Source: Gracilibacillus alcaliphilus
GTDB lineage: Bacteria; Bacillota; Bacilli; Bacillales; Amphibacillaceae
Assembly: GCF_016909015.1 (NCBI RefSeq)
Contig: NZ_JAFBFA010000009.1
Span: 74,168 to 138,167, forward strand
Reading direction: 5' to 3'
Length of the DNA: 64,000 nucleotides
Below, one piece after another: positions 18,322-26,549 of the stretch. A model generated the notes under the pieces. The model was not told where the DNA came from. It searched no databases and saw only the letters and a list, made by a program, of their open reading frames with translations. Both the position numbers and the translations under genes were made by a program. Position 1 is the stretch's first letter. The number at the start of each line of letters is the position of its first letter.

Positions 18322-19191
18322 TTAACCTTTCACAGAACCTAACATAATGCCTTTTACAAAGTAACGCTGTAAATATGGATATACTAGCAATATCGGTACA
18401 GTACTAACAATCAGGGCTGCTGCATTTAACGACTCATTGGCAACGAGCTGCCGTTCAAAATTATCCTTTAGCGCGATATTGGATTCATCTAATAAAATCA
18501 GTTCTCGTAAATAAATCTGAAGCGGAAACAAGGAGCGGTCATTAACGAATAACACCGCATCAAAAAAGGAGTTCCACTGAAACACTGCATAAAATAAGGT
18601 GATTGTCGCTATCGCTGGCATAGACACCGGTATAACTATTCTAAATAATATCCCTAGATTGGAACAACCATCAATTAAAGCAGACTCCTCCAGCTCCTTC
18701 GGCACAGATTCAAAGAAGTTTTTTATGATAATGACACAAAAAGCACTGATAAGATTAGGAATGATGTATGCCCAAAAGGAATCTAATAATCCCACAGAAC
18801 GGACTACTAAAAAGGTAGGAATCATCCCGCCTTGAAACATCATAGTAAATACAATCAGAAACAGAATCGCCCCCCGTCCTTTTATATATGCTTTCGATAA
18901 GGGATAAGCTAGTAAACACGTAAATAAAACAGAGCCAAAAGTTCCTACCACAGTTCGCAGAATACTAATCCAAAAAGCTTTTAAAAAAGCTGGATCCGTA
19001 AGAATCTCAACATAGGGATATACATTCAGCTCAATCGGCCAGAAGATAACTTCACCAGACACGATAGCTCGATGACTGCTCAATGACTGAGCAAGAATAT
19101 GAATGAACGGTGCTAAACATATGATAGCAAAGATGAGTAACAGGCAATTGTTAACGATCGAAAATGTTTTCTCTCCTTTAGTTTGATTCAA
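18322..19191 (-). CDS. Carbohydrate ABC transporter permease, LplC-like
   Basis: About 289 residues, six membrane helices, with the permease EAA loop LEESALIDGCSNLGILFRIV and a C-terminal QRYFVKGIMLGSVKG typical of MalG/LplC permeases. TTG 19191, seven bases after AGGAGG, is chosen over the TTG at 19209, which precedes that site. It forms the channel with the upstream LplB-like permease, 11 bp away. Confidence 0.92.
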   Translation of the reverse strand: MNQTKGEKTFSIVNNCLLLIFAIICLAPFIHILAQSLSSHRAIVSGEVIFWPIELNVYPYVEILTDPAFLKAFWISILRTVVGTFGSVLFTCLLAYPLSKAYIKGRGAILFLIVFTMMFQGGMIPTFLVVRSVGLLDSFWAYIIPNLISAFCVIIIKNFFESVPKELEESALIDGCSNLGILFRIVIPVSMPAIATITLFYAVFQWNSFFDAVLFVNDRSLFPLQIYLRELILLDESNIALKDNFERQLVANESLNAAALIVSTVPILLVYPYLQRYFVKGIMLGSVKG

Positions 19192-19202
19192 TGTTCTCCC
19201 TC

Positions 19203-20156
19203 CTACCAAATACCAGGCTGCCCCAGCTTTTTGATTATTTTATTAACAATAATCACCAAAACTAGTGCAATCGCAGATTTAAACAAACCTACGGCGGTGG
19301 TATAGCTAAACTGAGCTTGTGTAATACCCTCTCTGTATACATAGGTTTCGATGACATCACCAACATCATAAACCAAAGGGTTTAATAAGATATATATTTG
19401 TTCAAATCCTACATCAAGCACATTGCCCAGATTCAAGATAAATAGAATACAAATAGTTGGTAATAAAGTTGGGATAGTGATATGCCATAATTGTCTCCAT
19501 TTATTTGCTCCATCAATTTTTGCTGCTTCATATAATTGCGGATCAATCCCTGCTAATGCCGCCAAATAAATAATAGCTCCCCAGCCGATCGTCTTCCATA
19601 CATCACTGGCAACAATAACTGTTCGAAACCATTCAGAATCACCTAAGAAGTAGATGGAATCAAAACCTAGAAACTGGATAAATTCATTTACGACACCAGT
19701 TGATGGAGAAAGCACTTGAACCAAGATGCCCCCAACAATGACCCATGAGAGAAAATGAGGCAAATAAGCCAAGGTTTGAATAGACCGCTTATAAAACATA
19801 CGCCTAACTTCATTCAGCATCAATGCAAAAATAATTGGACCGGGAAATCCCCATACTAGCTTATATAAGCTAATCAGCAATGTATTGGAAAACACTTCAT
19901 GAAATTTGTTATCTTGAAACATACGGATAAAATGTTCCCACCCTACCCACTCACTGGCCGCAAACCCAGCGAAAGCACTATAATCCTTGAACGCAATAAT
20001 CACGCCCCACATCGGAATATATTTAAAAACAATAAAAAATAATATTCCAGGCACCATGATTAAATACAAATCCCAGTACTTTCTAAAATTAGCTAGCTTC
20101 TTTTTATTGACTGTCTTACTGCTTTGCTTATAACTTGAGACCCCTCCTTGTGTCAT
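19203..20156 (-). CDS. Carbohydrate ABC transporter permease, LplB-like
   Basis: 317 residues with an N-terminal cytoplasmic extension and six membrane helices. The opening LYLIMVPGILFFIVFKYIPM and the coupling loop LYEAAKIDGANKWRQLWHITIPT are diagnostic for MalF/LplB permeases. First gene of the minus-strand operon that runs to 9699. The ATG at 20156 follows AAGGAGAG. A cre-like sequence lies 67 bp upstream, so the whole operon is likely under catabolite repression plus the internal two-component pair. Confidence 0.93.
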   Translation of the reverse strand: MTQGGVSSYKQSSKTVNKKKLANFRKYWDLYLIMVPGILFFIVFKYIPMWGVIIAFKDYSAFAGFAASEWVGWEHFIRMFQDNKFHEVFSNTLLISLYKLVWGFPGPIIFALMLNEVRRMFYKRSIQTLAYLPHFLSWVIVGGILVQVLSPSTGVVNEFIQFLGFDSIYFLGDSEWFRTVIVASDVWKTIGWGAIIYLAALAGIDPQLYEAAKIDGANKWRQLWHITIPTLLPTICILFILNLGNVLDVGFEQIYILLNPLVYDVGDVIETYVYREGITQAQFSYTTAVGLFKSAIALVLVIIVNKIIKKLGQPGIW

Positions 20157-20222
20157 ATAATTTCACTCTCCTTCTAACATTCCATTATTCGATCGGATCC
20201 GTTCGTATAGCTATATTGTATT

Positions 20223-20236
20223 TGGAATCGCTTACA
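20223..20236 (-). promoter_or_regulatory. Candidate cre site upstream of the LplABC-like operon
   Basis: The minus-strand reading TGTAAGCGATTCCA matches the cre consensus TGWAANCGNTNWCA at 13 of 14 positions. It is 67 bp ahead of the first permease start codon, a usual place for CcpA repression. Confidence 0.55.
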
Positions 20237-20509
20237 TTTAATAGGTGAGTTTCATGACTTTTCCTTGTACATTTATAACTTTTCGAGGATGTTCCAGCAT
20301 GCTGAATGAAAAAGCAGACATCACAGAATATGTTAAGAAAAATTTAATAAATGAGTTAGATTTTTATAAGATCTGAATCTTATCATATAAAACAGCAGAT
20401 AGGGAGGCTCGCAATCGTCCGCATGCTCCACACTTCCCACTTGGAACATCTACGGGCGCTAGCATCCACTACATCTAGCTTTATTACCAAAACGAAAGGA
20501 GTTTTTTTG
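20237..20509. other. Divergent intergenic region with a small inverted repeat
   Basis: Between the LplABC-like operon and the small membrane-protein gene. ATAAGAT at 20366-20372 and its complement at 20377-20383 form a 7-bp inverted repeat with a 4-base centre, followed by TATAAA. It could be an operator at the promoter of the plus-strand gene. No other gene was seen. Confidence 0.35.
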
Positions 20510-20965
20510 TTGTCTATCCCAAAAATAAGTCATTACTTAGGAATGCCATTCTTCACATTATTATTACTTTCCTTATTGGGGGTTCCACGGGTAATCCTGC
20601 ATGATTTAAACATTATTGAAGAAGGAAGCCTAGTCAACAGCATATTTGTTTTTGTTCCCATCATTATTTGGATTGCCTATATCGTTTGGCGAGATGTGAA
20701 GAAACCCTTCTTGTCTTTATTATTAATCGGTTTTTTCTATGGAATTTTTTTAGCAATTGTCCATCAGCTGTTATGGGGAATGGCGTTTGACGAACCTATT
20801 CAGCTTGGCGGAAATTTAAGTGATCTGCCACAAACCACCGCAAACCTTATCGTCCGTATCTTTGCCTTTTTTAACAGCATAACTACAGGAATAGTAATAG
20901 GGATTATTATAGGGACAGTTGGTTCATTAGTGAATGTTATCAAGAAAAGGCTAGAGGGAAAATAA
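20510..20965 (+). CDS. Small conserved-looking membrane protein, function unknown
   Basis: 151 residues with about four hydrophobic helices (FFTLLLLSLLGV, SIFVFVPIIIWIAYIVW, FLSLLLIGFFYGIFLAIVHQ, TGIVIGIIIGTVGSLV) and a short basic C-terminus. The frame extends to 20423, but the TTG at 20510 lies eight bases after AAAGGAG and removes an unlikely hydrophilic leader. It stands alone on the plus strand between a sugar operon and rpiA. No enzymatic motif is visible, and the family was not recognised. Confidence 0.7.
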   Translation: MSIPKISHYLGMPFFTLLLLSLLGVPRVILHDLNIIEEGSLVNSIFVFVPIIIWIAYIVWRDVKKPFLSLLLIGFFYGIFLAIVHQLLWGMAFDEPIQLGGNLSDLPQTTANLIVRIFAFFNSITTGIVIGIIIGTVGSLVNVIKKRLEGK

Positions 20966-21049
20966 ACCGATTCTATAGCCATTGGATAAATATCCATAAT
21001 AACAAGGGGACTTGCCAAATAACCTTAATAAGTTGTCTGCATCCTAAAT

Positions 21050-21154
21050 AGGAGATAGCTCTTCTTGCAAGTAATGTCTGTCACTGCTTGACCTGTGCCA
21101 AAGCACATAAATCTGCAGCTTTAAGAAATATACTTATCCAAAGAGCTATCTCCT
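21050..21154. repeat. Long-range inverted repeat (14-bp arms)
   Basis: AGGAGATAGCTCTT starts at 21050 and its complement ends at 21154, separated by 77 bases containing no ORF. It lies between the convergent ends of the membrane-protein gene and rpiA. It could be a structured RNA, an extended terminator or a remnant of a small mobile element. Confidence 0.5.
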
Positions 21155-21223
21155 CATAAAAGATGGGCGCATATTATTGAATACATCGATATATTCGATG
21201 TAATTGCTTATGGCTCAACGCTT

Positions 21224-21928
21224 TTATATTTTTAACATAGGGCTGCTTTCTCGATCTACTATTCTAATACCATCCGTTCTTCCAATAATAACTTTATTAG
21301 TCATATCAATAAACAACCCTGTTTCGACTACTCCAATCATTTGCTTAAGTTGTGTATGCAGTTGGTCTGGTGCAGAAATAGAGGGAAATTGACAATCCAA
21401 AATATAATTTTTATTGTCTGATATAAAAATGGACTTGTCTTTCTTTCTTAATTCCGGAGTACAGCCCAATCCAGCAATGTTTCTTGCTGTATTTTCCCAG
21501 CCAAAAGGAACAACTTCAATTGGGAGTGGAAATGAACCAAGCTGTGTCACTACTTTGCTCTCATCAACCACAATAATCAATTGATCGGCAGCCGCACCGA
21601 TGACCTTTTCTCGATACAGAGCACCACCGCCGCCTTTTATAAGGTTAAAATGCTCATCAATTTCATCTGCCCCATCAATGGCTATATCTAATTTATTCAT
21701 TTCAGAAAAAGCAACAAGAGGAATGTCAAATTTCTTTGCCCATCCTTCCGTTTTCCTAGAGGTAGGTACACCTTTTATATTCAGCCCTTGTTCTACTAAT
21801 TCTCCTAACTTTCTAATTCCCCAATATACCGTACTGCCCGACCCTAATCCAACTGTCATGCCATCTTGAATAAATGCAGCCGCCTGTTCTCCAGCTGTTT
21901 TTTTCATTAGGTCTACTTTGTTTAGCAT
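21224..21928 (-). CDS. rpiA: Ribose-5-phosphate isomerase A
   Basis: 234-residue cytoplasmic enzyme interconverting ribose 5-phosphate and ribulose 5-phosphate in the pentose phosphate pathway. Motifs: VGLGSGSTVYWGIRKLGE (phosphate loop), AIDGADEIDEHFNLIKGGGGA and ALYREK with the catalytic Glu. The length matches the family. ATG 21928 is six bases after GAGGTG; the GTG at 21937 is part of that ribosome site. It stands alone, away from a pentose operon, though the ECF/PfkB cluster further right may also produce pentose phosphates. Confidence 0.95.
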   Translation of the reverse strand: MLNKVDLMKKTAGEQAAAFIQDGMTVGLGSGSTVYWGIRKLGELVEQGLNIKGVPTSRKTEGWAKKFDIPLVAFSEMNKLDIAIDGADEIDEHFNLIKGGGGALYREKVIGAAADQLIIVVDESKVVTQLGSFPLPIEVVPFGWENTARNIAGLGCTPELRKKDKSIFISDNKNYILDCQFPSISAPDQLHTQLKQMIGVVETGLFIDMTNKVIIGRTDGIRIVDRESSPMLKI

Positions 21929-22046
21929 ATTGAACACCTCTGTTTTTTTAGTGCCATTCCCGTTCCACTTCTTCTTTCCAAGTGATTAATCACCAAGGTT
22001 GGCAACGCTAATCGCACAGTATCTAACATATCCTGAAGGTAGAGAG

Positions 22047-22154
22047 ATGACTGTCATGATGAATAACGACATGATCCTATTCCTGAACCGTATTGCCGCC
22101 CCTGCGGCAATACTAAATATCCTCTATATCTCGTTGTTTAGGATTCAAAAATAG
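22047..22154 (+). CDS. Possible 35-residue hydrophobic peptide
   Basis: The ATG at 22047, after AAGGTAGAGAG, opens a 35-codon frame to TAG. The peptide is methionine-rich at its start, then strongly hydrophobic (ILFLNRIAAPAAILNILYISLF), as in small membrane peptides. A perfect 10-bp hairpin (GTATTGCCGC with its complement) lies inside it. It could equally be a chance ORF in the gap between rpiA and the Gfo/Idh remnant. Confidence 0.25.
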   Translation: MTVMMNNDMILFLNRIAAPAAILNILYISLFRIQK

Positions 22155-22166
22155 ATATTTCAAATA

Positions 22167-23147
22167 TTAATGTTCCATTTTTTTAATTATCTCATTAAAT
22201 AGAATTAAATCTTCCTTAAAATCTTCTGGTGTTGTTTTTGGTGTGAATCCTTTAGTGATTACATCATATAAATATTCAAATTCATGTGTATATGGATCCT
22301 TAAAAGTAGGTCGGCAAACTTTCTGTTCGTAATGATCGCCCACTGTTTCTGCCACAATTAGCTTAGTTGGCAGATGACGAATGTATGGACTATCATATTG
22401 AACTTTGATTTGTTTATTTTCGCCAAAAACCTCAATATGTGCATCGAAACGAATAATATGATCTACCCCTGTTTCAAAAGTAGCATAAAAATCATCATAC
22501 TCAAAGGTTGCAGTGATAAACCGGCCATTATTCCATCTGCTTGCTGAAACTACTCGATTAGGAACACCAATTATTTCTCTAGTTGCAGATAAGTCATGAC
22601 TGCTTAAACCACAGAGGAGACGATAAGCACTCGTTAAATCATTCGGTGCTTCATAACCGATTGCTTCTTTCACCATATTTTTTGCCCTTATTTGCTTATC
22701 TTCCATTGCTGCTGAAGAAATATCATTAAATCGGTATACTTTACTGCTCTGGTCAATAAATAATTTGTTTTGTCCAATTATCCCACGGATTTTAGCATAA
22801 TTTATTTTAGGTAGCTGTTTAACCTCTTCCACAGCCTTTATAAATGCAGGGGCATATCGTCTCATATAACCAACCATAATGTTAACTTTATATTTATCAC
22901 GTGCTGCAATGATAGCATCGGCATCGGATAATGTTAAACACATAGGTTTTTCTACTAATATATCTTTACCGTTTTTGGCGGCGGATAAAACACAATCTGT
23001 ATGATATTCATCACTATTAAGTACCATAATTAAATCCAAATCAGCTTGTTCCGTTAACTGAACTGCTTCCGTATAGCGGTTATCCACCTGATACCCTCGC
23101 CCCGCGCGATATATCACCATAACAGTTAAAGCCTGTAATTCTGCCAA
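22167..23147 (-). pseudogene. Gfo/Idh/MocA oxidoreductase lacking its N-terminal Rossmann motif
   Basis: From about residue 35 the protein is a good Gfo/Idh/MocA dehydrogenase: LDLIMVLNSDEYHTDCVL, DILVEKPMCLTL, MVGYMRRYAPAF, and an intact C-terminal domain. The first ~45 residues that should carry GxGxxG are missing. The frame instead opens at a TTG without a ribosome site, inside the last 68 bp of the upstream phosphoesterase gene and in a different frame. The upstream gene also lacks the usual end of its family. A single deletion joining two genes explains both. It is probably non-functional. Confidence 0.75.
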
Positions 23148-23901
23148 AGCAAAGTCTTATTCCATAATAATCTGCCTCAAAGTCATTATCATGATCATGC
23201 CCGCAGAACACGCCTTTCACTTGTTGGTTTAATAATAAAGAGGTAAACAAGCCTGTATTTACTACAGGGGAAGAGATCTCTTCATATTTATAACCAAATG
23301 CTTGGCCATTTTCCCAAGCATCATGATATTCAGGCAGCGGAATATGGAGGAATAACAGATCTTCTGCTGCTTGCTTTTTCTCTTGTCGATAAAGGGCTGA
23401 TACATCATTAAACCAGTTTATCTGCTTGGGATGAACAAACTCATAAGTACCAATTCCAAGCGGATCGTCTGCACCGCTGTCTATTATATAAAGGACATGT
23501 GCTAAATCGCCATTTACTTCTCTGATTTCCACACAATAGGACTCTCGATCTTCGATAATAAAGCTGTGTTTCTTTTCAACGGCATGTGTCAGCTTACTTT
23601 CTAATCCCCTTAAGTCAGATCTAGTAATACCTTCTTCTGTATCATGGTTACCATAGGTTACTGCAATTGGTTTCTCTAAGCTGTTAAAAACTTCAAGCAG
23701 TTCATGAAAACTCTCCTCTGGAGCTTCTACACCCTCAGACCAGATTAAATCCCCTGTCACCACAATTAAATCAGGATCAGTTTCTTTTGCTGCTGTTCTG
23801 ATCAGATCGAATGTTTTCTGGTCATCCGCATTTAACGGGGTGGCCCCGATGTGTAAATCGGTTAATTGTAAGATTTTAAAGCTATCTTTATTTTTCAGCA
23901 T
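23080..23901 (-). CDS. Calcineurin-like metallophosphoesterase, C-terminally truncated
   Basis: 273 residues with the metal-binding series of the family: LQLTDLHIG, VVTGDLIWSEG, TYGNHDTEEG, LFLHIPLPEYHDAW and FCGHDHDND. ATG 23901 follows GGAGG; the longer frame from 23937 has none. The protein stops right after GDISRGARV, where relatives continue with a final strand. The next bases encode an out-of-frame Gfo/Idh domain, so the end was probably lost in a deletion. All metal ligands remain, so it may still be active. Substrate unknown. Confidence 0.85.
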   Translation of the reverse strand: MLKNKDSFKILQLTDLHIGATPLNADDQKTFDLIRTAAKETDPDLIVVTGDLIWSEGVEAPEESFHELLEVFNSLEKPIAVTYGNHDTEEGITRSDLRGLESKLTHAVEKKHSFIIEDRESYCVEIREVNGDLAHVLYIIDSGADDPLGIGTYEFVHPKQINWFNDVSALYRQEKKQAAEDLLFLHIPLPEYHDAWENGQAFGYKYEEISSPVVNTGLFTSLLLNQQVKGVFCGHDHDNDFEADYYGIRLCFGRITGFNCYGDISRGARVSGG

Positions 23902-23937
23902 CACTATTAGCCTCCATCTATTGTAATCCATATCCAA

Positions 23938-24222
23938 ACATATATTTATCGTAAGAAATAAAGGACGTCTCTACAATAGGTCATGTAACAATTTTTGTCT
24001 TATTAAGATGGAATAATAGTTTATGAGGAAGGTTGGAATAAGGAAAAAACGAGGAGGTGTATAGATAAATACTGGTGTCTAACGTTATATAGCAATATAA
24101 ATCGCATGAGTTAACCCGAAACCGACACACTAGATTTTCTCTTGTGACAGTTTCGGATAATATCTCTTCATTATGTGTATACGTAAAAAATTTTATTACC
24201 GACTGTTGCGTCAGTCTTTGAC
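23938..24222. other. Gap between two metallophosphoesterase genes with a long hairpin
   Basis: A 14-bp stem with one wobble and one mismatch (CCGAAAC... at about 24117-24131 with ...GTTTCGG at about 24143-24156) lies about 70 bp downstream of the second phosphoesterase gene. It has no T-run on the minus strand, so it is not a standard terminator. No ORF was seen. Confidence 0.4.
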
Positions 24223-25125
24223 TTACCTTCTGTCATCCATCATATACAGATCAGCCCAAACTTTCTTTTCATGGTCTCTAAAATAAACCCCTATCGTATC
24301 GTCTTCATATATTTCAAGAATAACGGAGCGTACTTCATCTCCGCGCCGGTTTTCCAACGAGGAAACATTGATCTGAGGCGTTTTTTCATGGTCAACATAG
24401 GCAATTTTTCGATATGCTTGCTCTTTGCCATGTACAACATCACCAATATGTGAATGGCCATAAAAATGGACTTTCACATTATCAGGCAATGGTAACAGCG
24501 GATCCCATAACGGAAAAGCACGATTACCACCAGCAAAGGAACCATGAGATACAGTGATCACTTTTTTTGAACTTTGTGCAATCTCCTGTCTTAATTTCAA
24601 GAAATCTTCCTTTGTAAAAGGATACTTATCTTCGTTTCCGTGAATGAGACCATGGGTAGATATCCATTCTCCAAATGGATCCCCGTGATCAGACAGAAAA
24701 ACAATTTTATAATCCCCTATGTCTTCCGTAAAATAAAAGGATGTGAGCTGATCAATCGTTTTCCATCCATCTGTATTAGCAACAGCCTCATAAAAGAAAA
24801 CAGGCAATCGTTCTGCTTCCCCTCGATGTGCCCACATATAATCGAAATCATGATTCCCTAACACAAATCGAACAGGAATGTCCAAAGGTTTGAGTAAATT
24901 CAATTGAATATCTATCATCTCTTGCAATTGGTCCTTGTTGCTTCCTTCCACAGCATCACCAAGGTACCATATGTAATCACATGCTAGCTGTAAATCTTTA
25001 AAGTCATCTACTGCCGTTGACAAGCAATAAGCCGCTTGTTCCGGTATCGATTGCTGCAAATCGGAAAACAGCCATATTCTATGTTTCACTTTGTCTTGCA
25101 AATGTTTGCGCACATTGCCAATCAT
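24223..25125 (-). CDS. Calcineurin-like metallophosphoesterase
   Basis: 300-residue protein with the family motifs in order: LFSDLQQ (a variant of the usual D-x-H), WYLGDAVEG, FVLGNHDFDYMW, ITVSHGSFAGG and HFYGHSHIGDVV. The first motif has Gln where His is usual, which may alter metal binding. The ATG follows AAGGTGACGAG. It has no close similarity to the phosphoesterase encoded next to it beyond the motifs. Cytoplasmic; substrate unknown. It is divergent from the GH18 gene, with a cre-like site between them. Confidence 0.88.
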   Translation of the reverse strand: MIGNVRKHLQDKVKHRIWLFSDLQQSIPEQAAYCLSTAVDDFKDLQLACDYIWYLGDAVEGSNKDQLQEMIDIQLNLLKPLDIPVRFVLGNHDFDYMWAHRGEAERLPVFFYEAVANTDGWKTIDQLTSFYFTEDIGDYKIVFLSDHGDPFGEWISTHGLIHGNEDKYPFTKEDFLKLRQEIAQSSKKVITVSHGSFAGGNRAFPLWDPLLPLPDNVKVHFYGHSHIGDVVHGKEQAYRKIAYVDHEKTPQINVSSLENRRGDEVRSVILEIYEDDTIGVYFRDHEKKVWADLYMMDDRR

Positions 25126-25164
25126 CTCGTCACCTTCTTATTTTGGTTATGGAAAAATCCCTTA

Positions 25165-25178
25165 TTAAAGCGTTATCA
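25165..25178 (+). promoter_or_regulatory. Candidate cre site upstream of the GH18 unit
   Basis: TTAAAGCGTTATCA matches TGWAANCGNTNWCA at 13 of 14 positions. It lies in the divergent region between the phosphoesterase (minus) and the small ORF plus GH18 gene (plus). Confidence 0.45.
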
Positions 25179-25211
25179 CTTTACACTTGATGAAAGTATA
25201 CTACGAACAAA

Positions 25212-25439
25212 ATGTTTTTGAAACCTAAAAAAATTGAAATACTTGATGTTGATTTGATAGAATACAATCGAATTGACATCGGTAACATTAACTGGGATGA
25301 TGATCAAGTAGAGCAAGTTACTAAAATGATTTTTGAAACTATTATTGAATTGTCAAACAGACTGATGGAAGCATCGACACACATAGGTAGGCAAGCCGTT
25401 CCAGTTATTTGTACCGTACGTAATCAAAACGGATCTTAG
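25212..25439 (+). CDS. Small hypothetical protein upstream of the GH18 gene
   Basis: 75 residues, acidic in the middle (DVDLIEYNRIDIGNINWDDD), then an amphipathic helix (QVEQVTKMIFETIIELSNRLME). No clear ribosome site before the ATG. It ends 17 bp ahead of the GH18 start, so if expressed it is co-transcribed with that gene. It could also be a remnant. Family not recognised. Confidence 0.4.
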   Translation: MFLKPKKIEILDVDLIEYNRIDIGNINWDDDQVEQVTKMIFETIIELSNRLMEASTHIGRQAVPVICTVRNQNGS

Positions 25440-25456
25440 GGAAGGATGGATGGAAT

Positions 25457-26506
25457 ATGGGAAATGAATGTAAAATTATCGGATATGTGGGCGATAGTGA
25501 CTTACCAAATCTGCGAGAAGAGGATGCCCTAAAGTTAACACACATTAATATTGCGTTTGGTCATGTAAAAAATGATGAAATCAGTATTGATCATTTAAAA
25601 CACTTGCATCAGCTTGAAAAAATTAAAGCGTTTAATCCAAAGCTTACTATTTTACTCTCAGTTGGCGGATGGAGTGCAGGCGGATTCTCAGAAGCAGCTT
25701 CAACTGCTGCCGGCAGACAAAAGATGGCAGAAAGTGCCGTACGAATTGTAAGGGAATATAAGGAACTGGATGGCATTGATCTTGACTGGGAATATCCGTG
25801 CTATGGAGAGGCTGGTATTGAATCGTCCCCAGATGATAAGGAAAACTTTACATACCTTTTAAAGCAAATCTGGGAAGAACTGGACGCGCTCCAGCAGGAA
25901 ACAGGAAAGTATGCTCTTCTAACAATTGCAACCGGTGCTGATCAATACTATATTGATGGAACGGAAATGGACAAGATAGAACAGTATTTGGATTATGTGC
26001 AGCTGATGACATATGATATGCGCGGCGGCTTCCAAGTACTTACTGGTCATCATACGAATTTATATACGCCGACAGGTGATTTATTCCGAATTAGTGTCGA
26101 TCAATCTGTCCACTTATTTATGAAAGCAGGCGTACCACGTGAAAAAATTGTTGTAGGAGCTGCTTTCTATTCACGGATGTGGAAGAATGTACCGAATAAG
26201 AATAACGGTTATTTGCAGATGTCGCCAGGTTCAGGCGGATACGGCCCTGATTTTACCGAACTTGCTTCTGATTATATTCACACAAATGGCTACACACGCT
26301 TCTGGGATAATGAAGCAAAAGCACCCTACCTGTTTGATGGAAGTACCTTTATTTCTTATGATGATGAAGAATCAATCAAACATAAATGTAACTATGTGCA
26401 TCATGAAGGGCTAGGCGGCATTATGTTCTGGGAATACAAGTGTGATAAAACCTATCGTCTTTTAGAGGCGATGCATAAAGCAAGGAATGTGAAAAGTAAA
26501 TATTGA
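25457..26506 (+). CDS. Glycoside hydrolase family 18 (chitinase-like), intracellular
   Basis: 349-residue TIM-barrel hydrolase. The family signature DGIDLDWEYP is present (Asp108, Asp110, catalytic Glu112), preceded by the SVGGWSAGG strand and followed by VQLMTYDMRGG and a final GGIMFWEYKCD. There is no signal peptide, carbohydrate-binding module or wall anchor, so it should act on imported chito- or N-acetylglucosamine oligosaccharides in the cytoplasm. That would suit the amino-sugar operons further right. The start ATG follows AGGGAAGG. The promoter of the next transcript overlaps its stop codon. Confidence 0.92.
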   Translation: MGNECKIIGYVGDSDLPNLREEDALKLTHINIAFGHVKNDEISIDHLKHLHQLEKIKAFNPKLTILLSVGGWSAGGFSEAASTAAGRQKMAESAVRIVREYKELDGIDLDWEYPCYGEAGIESSPDDKENFTYLLKQIWEELDALQQETGKYALLTIATGADQYYIDGTEMDKIEQYLDYVQLMTYDMRGGFQVLTGHHTNLYTPTGDLFRISVDQSVHLFMKAGVPREKIVVGAAFYSRMWKNVPNKNNGYLQMSPGSGGYGPDFTELASDYIHTNGYTRFWDNEAKAPYLFDGSTFISYDDEESIKHKCNYVHHEGLGGIMFWEYKCDKTYRLLEAMHKARNVKSKY

Positions 26507-26531
26507 CATTCCCTTTCATTTATGAGAGAAT
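26503..26531 (+). promoter_or_regulatory. Probable promoter of the structured leader
   Basis: TTGACA at 26503-26508, a 17-bp spacer, then GAGAAT at 26526-26531 (four of six in the -10 box). The -35 overlaps the GH18 stop codon. Confidence 0.55.
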
Positions 26532-26549
26532 GTTAAGGTTAACAAACTA

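Noticed and set aside
22091..22112. Terminator between the Gfo/Idh remnant and rpiA
   Set aside because: The GTATTGCCGC hairpin is perfect but has no T-run on either side.
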